A stretch of 64,000 nucleotides of DNA. It comes from Xylanibacter ruminicola. Its GTDB lineage: Bacteria > Bacteroidota > Bacteroidia > Bacteroidales > Bacteroidaceae. The stretch is taken from contig SUYC01000003.1 in assembly GCA_015060625.1 (NCBI GenBank), positions 124,001 to 188,000 of the forward strand, read 5' to 3'. The notes beneath the pieces were generated by a model, which saw only the letters and a program-made list of their open reading frames with translations, was not told where the DNA came from and made no database searches. How positions within the stretch are numbered: position 1 is the first letter of the stretch; every line of letters begins with the position of its first letter. Of the stretch, positions 60,189 to 64,000 are shown piece by piece. The position numbers were made by a program, and so were the translations under genes.

Positions 60189-60293
60189 TTTAATTTTATA
60201 ATTTTATTTATTTAAAAAATAATTTAGCCCCTATAAAGGGGCTTAATTTAAATTTAAATTTTAAAAAAAATAAATTATAACCCGCGCGAGCCG

Positions 60294-61001
60294 ATGAAAT
60301 GGAATGAGGTTTTTTGCAACACGTTTAAGGCTATTGGAGAAAGGTTGGCGCCTGAGATAGAACGGAGGGTGAACTTTATGTTGCCTTCGTGGCCGATGGT
60401 TGAGGCTTGTAGGGCCAGCGAGTTCGATTTCTTGCAGGTGCTGATAGGGCAGGGGGTGCTCACCTCAGAGCAGGCGCTGCATGCGGCCGAGTGCTATCAG
60501 TTGGGTAAAACCAAGAGTGGGCGAACCATCTTCTGGATGATCGACGACATGATGACGCCGCTGGATGCTCATATCGGTGATGGCTGGTTGTCGCAGATGC
60601 TGAAAGCCCGCGAAGAGCTGCTGGCGTATTGGCCCGTGAAGCACTGCCTGTTTGGGCTGCATCTGGTGGATGGCTCCAAGCCGATATGTATCGTTGAGTC
60701 GGAGGCTTCGGCTGTGATTCTGAGCGAGCTGTATCCCGAATGTGTTTGGCTGGCTTATGGTGTTAACTCGCATCTGGTGATCGACATGCTGGCGCCGCTG
60801 CAGGGCTGCGTGCTGACCGTCTATCCGCGAACCGACCCCACAATGAGCAACTACGTGTTTTTTCTCGACTGTGTCAAGCCTGCTGAACGGTGCTACGGCA
60901 TCCGAATGCGGATCGACAACACGTTGGAACTGCATGCCACTGAGGAACAAAAACAACGGTGTATCGACATCGTGGATTTTATACTTGATTCTGCGAGATA
61001 A
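60294..61001 (+). CDS. DUF6371-like, Toprim-like primase-related protein (235 aa)
   Basis: This soluble protein has a Toprim-like core: KPICIVESEASAVILSELYPECVWLAYGVNSHLVIDML (about 126-162), with the conserved Glu in IVESE and the Ala/Gly-rich helix, then VLTVYPRTDPT. It matches DUF6371 proteins that accompany RepA-like ATPases in Bacteroidota. The second acidic site of Toprim is weak here (YPRTD), so catalytic capacity is doubtful. An N-terminal domain of about 110 residues has no recognised motif. The 105-nt gap to the RepA-like gene holds an AGCCCC/GGGGCT hairpin (60226-60243). Confidence 0.7.
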   Translation: MKWNEVFCNTFKAIGERLAPEIERRVNFMLPSWPMVEACRASEFDFLQVLIGQGVLTSEQALHAAECYQLGKTKSGRTIFWMIDDMMTPLDAHIGDGWLSQMLKAREELLAYWPVKHCLFGLHLVDGSKPICIVESEASAVILSELYPECVWLAYGVNSHLVIDMLAPLQGCVLTVYPRTDPTMSNYVFFLDCVKPAERCYGIRMRIDNTLELHATEEQKQRCIDIVDFILDSAR

Positions 61002-61076
61002 TCAACTTAGTTTTTACTCAAAATCAATTTAGTTTTTAGTCATAATCAACTTACTTTTTTATCGAAATCAATATGG
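61000..61076 (+). repeat. Iteron-like direct repeats
   Basis: AATCAACTTAGTTTTTA-type units start at 61000, 61022, 61044 and 61066 (the last partial), with a 21-23-bp period. They fill the gap between the DUF6371 and DUF4248 genes and run to the DUF4248 start codon. Confidence 0.8.
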
Positions 61077-61402
61077 TTAATTACTACAATAAACATCTGT
61101 TTATCAGCAAGAAAGAACTGGCTAAGCTGGCTGGTGTATCGTATCGTACTTTCAACAGGTATCTGAAAACCCGCCGGCACATTCTTGATGCCCTGGGTGT
61201 GAAGCGCTATGCCAGACTGCTGCCACCACAGGCCGTGAAGTATGTTTGCGAGGATTACTGCATCGACCTGCCACCAGAGCTTCAGGATCAGCGTGTGCTG
61301 CAGAGTCATCAGCTGTATCAGAAGGTGGTGCGTGAGTTGCAACTGACCACCTTTTTTGAAGGTAAATGGACCAAAATCACAGAAATACCACCTGATTTCT
61401 GA
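61073..61402 (+). CDS. DUF4248-domain protein (109 aa)
   Basis: HTH-type small protein: YYNKHLFISKKELAKLAGVSYRTFNRYLKTRRHILDALGVKRYARLLPPQAVKYVCEDYCIDLP matches DUF4248, with an N-terminal helix-turn-helix (ELAKLAGVSYRTFNRYL) and a PPQAVKYV segment. A DNA-binding regulator is inferred. The start codon lies at the end of the iteron-like repeats, so it might bind them. The gap 61403-61542 contains a TACCTTTG box (61454-61461) before the HU gene. Confidence 0.78.
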   Translation: MVNYYNKHLFISKKELAKLAGVSYRTFNRYLKTRRHILDALGVKRYARLLPPQAVKYVCEDYCIDLPPELQDQRVLQSHQLYQKVVRELQLTTFFEGKWTKITEIPPDF

Positions 61403-61542
61403 TTATTTTCGGGCTAACTTGCCGTAACTGGTCAATTGCCTTTGGCGATGTGGTACCTTTGTACTCGCTAAGGAGCTGCAGCACTTCCCGATGCACCAAA
61501 TTTTTTATTTTTTTATTCTTTTATTTTTTAAACTTTTAAATT

Positions 61543-62067
61543 ATGGTTCGTTACATTTTAAAGCAGATCAAAATCACTGGCAACAAGTGTTTTGGTAAGT
61601 GGTTCGCCAAGAACGTGGTGGAAGAGACGATCGACCTGGACGGTCTGGCCGACCACATGAGTCATCATCATTCGCCTTATTCGAAGGGCGTTATCAAGGG
61701 TTTGCTCACCGACATGATTGGTTGTATCAAGGAGCTCCTGCTGGAGGGTAAGAACGTGAAGATCGACGACCTGGCTATCTTCTCGCTTGGTATCAAGAAC
61801 AAGGAGATGGCGGTGAAGGAGGATGACTTCACTGTGAGCAAGAACATCGGCGGTGTGAAGCTGAAGGCCCGTGCCACTGGCGACCTGATGAGTAAGAGTC
61901 TGAATCTGGAGGCTACCTTGAAGAAGGCTACCTTCGTGAATGGCAAGTTGACTACTGAGCCTTCGACAACTCCGAGTGGCGGGGGTAGTGCCGGTGGCAA
62001 TACCGGTGGCAATACCGGTGGTAGCACCGGGGGCAATGATTCGGGTGATGGTCCCAATGGAGACTAA
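61543..62067 (+). CDS. HU-family DNA-binding protein, second copy (174 aa)
   Basis: Divergent Bacteroidota HU: YILKQIKITGNKCFGKWFAKNVVEETIDLDGLADHMSHHHSPYSKGVIKGLLTDMIGCIKELLLEGKNVKIDDLAIFSLGIKNKEM, followed by the arm region and a Gly/Asn/Thr tail of repeated GGNT units ending GDGPNGD. The tail hexapeptide DGPNGD also ends the HU protein at 0.84 kb, although the folds differ in sequence. It is followed by three hairpins, a smalltalk ORF and an amidase, the complete form of the module that is broken at the left end of the window. Confidence 0.85.
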   Translation: MVRYILKQIKITGNKCFGKWFAKNVVEETIDLDGLADHMSHHHSPYSKGVIKGLLTDMIGCIKELLLEGKNVKIDDLAIFSLGIKNKEMAVKEDDFTVSKNIGGVKLKARATGDLMSKSLNLEATLKKATFVNGKLTTEPSTTPSGGGSAGGNTGGNTGGSTGGNDSGDGPNGD

Positions 62068-62073
62068 AGCTTA

Positions 62074-62152
62074 GCAGGGGGTTCCCCCCTGCAACCCCGT
62101 TGGAGGGGTGAGTGTTTCTTTTAGTTCTTTTCTTTGCGCCAAAGAAAAGGAC
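62074..62152 (+). repeat. Three consecutive hairpins between HU and smalltalk genes
   Basis: GCAGGGG...CCCCTGC (62074-62092), ACCCC...GGGGT (62094-62109) and a 13-bp stem around TTTCTTTGCGCCAAAGAAA (62124-62152). None has the T-run of a standard terminator, and the downstream gene follows 32 nt later. Confidence 0.85.
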
Positions 62153-62184
62153 AATAAAAAATAAATTTTAATAGCAGTAATTTT

Positions 62185-62289
62185 ATGATTAGAGTAAATT
62201 GGAATAGAGTAGCAAAAGTATTGCGCTTTGTAGCAACAGTGATTACAACAGTTCTGGGAACTATTGCCGTACAGTCATGCGCACAGTAA
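62185..62289 (+). CDS. Smalltalk protein, second copy (34 aa)
   Basis: A 34-residue ORF starts MIRVNWNRVAKVLRFVATVI and ends IAVQSCAQ. It has the family layout: a short basic N-terminus, one hydrophobic helix and a Ser-Cys near the end. Its last 13 nt overlap the start of the amidase gene in a different frame, so translation is likely coupled. It resembles the smalltalk ORF at 0.7 kb in size and pattern. Confidence 0.75.
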   Translation: MIRVNWNRVAKVLRFVATVITTVLGTIAVQSCAQ

Positions 62290-62714
62290 ACTTGATTGTG
62301 ATTCATTGCAGCGCCACGAAATGCAACAGGCGCTTCACGGTGAACGATTTGGAAAACTGTCATAATGCCCGATTCCATAACAAGGGCGTGGGCTATCACT
62401 ACTACATAGAGCGTGATGGACAGGTGTTCCAAACCCGGTCGGAAGATGAGGTGGGCATGCACGCACGCCATTATAATGCCCACAGCATTGGTATCTGCTA
62501 CGAAGGCGGATTGAACGAGAACGGCTTACCTGCCGACACCCGAACGCCAGCCCAGAAACAAACGCTCAGAGCATTGCTGCGTAGTTTGAAGTACGACTAC
62601 CCGAATGCCAAGATCATTGGTCATCGCGACCTGCCATGGGTGGCAAAGGATTGTCCTTGTTTTGATGCTCGCGAGGAGTATCGTGATTTGCAGCCGCTTG
62701 CACTTGAGCAGTAG
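62277..62714 (+). CDS. N-acetylmuramoyl-L-alanine amidase (145 aa)
   Basis: This amidase_2/T7-lysozyme-like zinc enzyme cleaves the lactyl-L-Ala bond in peptidoglycan. VNLIVIHCSATKCNR holds zinc-ligand His10, GVGYHYYIERDGQVFQTR the conserved Tyr region, SIGICYEGGL the core, and IIGHRDLPWVAKDCPCFDAREEY the second His, catalytic Lys and Cys ligand. It has no signal peptide, so export or lysis-coupled release must depend on another factor, possibly the coupled smalltalk protein (inference). A strong terminator follows. Confidence 0.92.
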   Translation: MRTVNLIVIHCSATKCNRRFTVNDLENCHNARFHNKGVGYHYYIERDGQVFQTRSEDEVGMHARHYNAHSIGICYEGGLNENGLPADTRTPAQKQTLRALLRSLKYDYPNAKIIGHRDLPWVAKDCPCFDAREEYRDLQPLALEQ

Positions 62715-62723
62715 GTCTTATTC

Positions 62724-62754
62724 ATCCTCTCCCAATTGGGAGAGGATTTTTTTT
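62724..62754 (+). terminator. Rho-independent terminator of the amidase cluster
   Basis: ATCCTCTCCC (62724-62733) and GGGAGAGGAT (62738-62747) form a perfect 10-bp stem with an AATT loop, followed by eight T. Confidence 0.95.
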
Positions 62755-62766
62755 GTCTCGATAATA

Positions 62767-62798
62767 TTTGGCGCGTACAAAAAAAAGTAGTACCTTTG
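62767..62798 (+). promoter_or_regulatory. Promoter of map
   Basis: TTTG (62767-62770), 20-nt spacer, TACCTTTG (62791-62798); the start codon is 30 nt downstream. Confidence 0.8.
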
Positions 62799-62827
62799 CA
62801 CCCAAATTTAATAATTAAATAGGTGAA

Positions 62828-63694
62828 ATGAGTGCATTTAAGAAAAAGAAAAGATGGCACTGCCTGCCAGGACAGGAACCTACAGAGATGGACAAAACCA
62901 TCATGTACTGGGAGAACAAAGGTAAGCTGGTACCAACACGTGAACTGATTAAAACCCCAGAACAGATAGAAGGCATCCGTAAGGCGGGTGTGGTGAATAC
63001 CGCTGTGCTCGACGCAGTGGCCAAGGAGATTAAGGCTGGCATGAACACACTGGAGATCGACCAGATTTGTCGCAAGGTGTGCGAAGAGAACGGCGCTATC
63101 CCTGCTTGCTTGAACTACGAGGGATTCCCCATGAGTGTGTGCACCTCGATCAATGAGGTGGTGTGCCATGGTATCCCTAAGGAGGAGGATGTGCTTGAAG
63201 AGGGCGACATCATCAATGTGGACTTTACCACCATTCTGGATGGTTACTATGCCGACGCCAGTCGTATGTTTATCATTGGCAAGACCACGCCTGAGAAGGA
63301 ACAGCTGGTGCGCGTGGCCAAGGAGTGCTTGGAGATTGGTATGGAGGCCGCCAAGCCATATAGCTTTGTGGGTGACATCGGTCATGCCATCGAGAAGCAC
63401 TGTAAGAAATATGGCTATGGTATCGTTCGCGATCTGGCTGGACATGGCGTGGGACTGAAATTCCACGAGGAGCCCGACGTGGAGCACTATGGACATCGCG
63501 GCACTGGTATGCTGCTGGTGCCGGGTATGGTGTTCACCATCGAGCCTATGATTAACATGGGTACCTGGAAGGTGTTTATCGATGCCGACGACCCATACGG
63601 ATGGGAGGTGATTACCGAAGACGAACTGCCCAGCGCACAGTGGGAGCATACACTGGTGATGACAGAACATGGTGTAGAGATACTGACGTACTAA
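62828..63694 (+). CDS. map: Methionine aminopeptidase type I
   Basis: Map removes the initiator Met from nascent proteins. The 288-aa protein has a 40-residue N-terminal extension ([19 protein letters not shown]) typical of Bacteroidota. The pita-bread fold follows, with metal ligands in [19 protein letters not shown] (two Asp), [16 protein letters not shown] (His), [10 protein letters not shown] (Glu) and [18 protein letters not shown] (Glu near the end). Its own promoter lies directly upstream, and tsaD begins 1 nt after the stop, so the two are co-transcribed. Confidence 0.96.
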   Translation: MSAFKKKKRWHCLPGQEPTEMDKTIMYWENKGKLVPTRELIKTPEQIEGIRKAGVVNTAVLDAVAKEIKAGMNTLEIDQICRKVCEENGAIPACLNYEGFPMSVCTSINEVVCHGIPKEEDVLEEGDIINVDFTTILDGYYADASRMFIIGKTTPEKEQLVRVAKECLEIGMEAAKPYSFVGDIGHAIEKHCKKYGYGIVRDLAGHGVGLKFHEEPDVEHYGHRGTGMLLVPGMVFTIEPMINMGTWKVFIDADDPYGWEVITEDELPSAQWEHTLVMTEHGVEILTY

Positions 63695-63695
63695 G

Positions 63696-64000
63696 ATGAA
63701 GGATATATATATATTAGGTATAGAAAGCTCGTGTGATGATACTTCGGCAGCTGTACTGAAGAATGGTATTCTGCTGTCGAACGTCACAGCATCGCAGGCT
63801 GTGCACGAGGCTTATGGTGGGGTGGTGCCTGAATTGGCATCGCGCGCTCACCAACAGAATGTGGTGCCTGTAGTGGATCAGGCCATCAAAAAGGCTGGTA
63901 TCACTAAGGAACAGTTGACGGCTATCGCTTTTACCCGCGGACCAGGACTGATGGGGTCGCTGTTGGTTGGCGTTAGTTTCGCTAAGGGATTTGCGCGTTC
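63696..64000 (+). CDS. tsaD: tRNA N6-adenosine threonylcarbamoyltransferase TsaD (3' truncated by window edge)
   Basis: The first 101 codons are present. [17 protein letters not shown] at the N-terminus, [21 protein letters not shown] (metal-binding HxxN-type segment) and [21 protein letters not shown] are diagnostic of TsaD/Gcp, which transfers threonylcarbamoyl to A37 of ANN-decoding tRNAs. The gene starts 1 nt after map and runs off the right edge. No defect is seen in the visible part. Confidence 0.95.
   Translation, partial: MKDIYILGIESSCDDTSAAVLKNGILLSNVTASQAVHEAYGGVVPELASRAHQQNVVPVVDQAIKKAGITKEQLTAIAFTRGPGLMGSLLVGVSFAKGFAR

Noticed and set aside
62621..63787. 388-codon open frame on the minus strand across map and tsaD
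   Set aside because: Antisense shadow of map and tsaD, whose motifs and promoter are unambiguous.

Overview
The window comes from a member of the Bacteroidales, most probably a Prevotellaceae (Prevotella/Segatella/Xylanibacter-like) genome. The evidence is promoters of the TTTG-N19/20-TAnnTTTG type, a SusC/SusD pair, smalltalk and DUF4248 proteins, a fused-size PurM, and Sec signal peptides ending in AQS/AQA. No rRNA or tRNA gene was seen.

Layout. 0-0.7 kb: the end of an HlyD-type secretion adaptor. 0.7-12 kb: an accessory block holding a smalltalk/HU pair (minus strand), arrays of GTTGCA octamers around a perfect 36-bp AT palindrome, an orphan transposase OrfA, a gene lacking its start, small secreted proteins, a three-gene module (AlbA_2 protein plus two unknowns) with a duplicated hairpin-promoter, and a DUF3987 primase-helicase followed by a fragment of an M15 peptidase. 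12-43 kb: mostly core metabolism. This includes purM-aroE-ubiE-purC-phoH, rlmH, a GH25 lysozyme fused to MORN-like repeats, a leucine operon (leuA-leuC-leuD-leuA-like-leuB) behind a Leu/Ile leader-peptide attenuator, uxuB/uxuA, cstA, nadC, a C69 dipeptidase and a SusC/SusD pair. 43-50.9 kb: a heavily rearranged defence and scar zone with a DUF1254 lipoprotein and its deletion-derived copy, a SusD tail, a RloA/RloB (AbiL-like) pair, an antitoxin joined to a VapC tail, a rhuM stub, a DUF3791-DUF3990-DUF3791 cluster, and a family of near-identical promoters. 50.9-58.3 kb: a type I-C CRISPR-Cas locus (cas3-cas5c-cas8c-cas7c). Here cas4-cas1-cas2 are gone, a complete RhuM-family gene sits in their place, and the last 37 codons of cas2 survive just before a 10-repeat array. 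58.3-62.7 kb: a second accessory replication-like cluster (RepA-like ATPase, DUF6371, DUF4248, HU, smalltalk, amidase). 62.8-64 kb: core genes map and tsaD (partial).

The most notable signal is the CRISPR locus. An effector-only I-C operon carries RhuM in the position of the adaptation genes, and its promoter is identical over 60 nt to a promoter 3.4 kb away that precedes the first 18 codons of another rhuM gene. Array repeats have drifted, but the stem substitutions keep G-U pairing, which suggests the array is still processed although no longer renewed from this locus.
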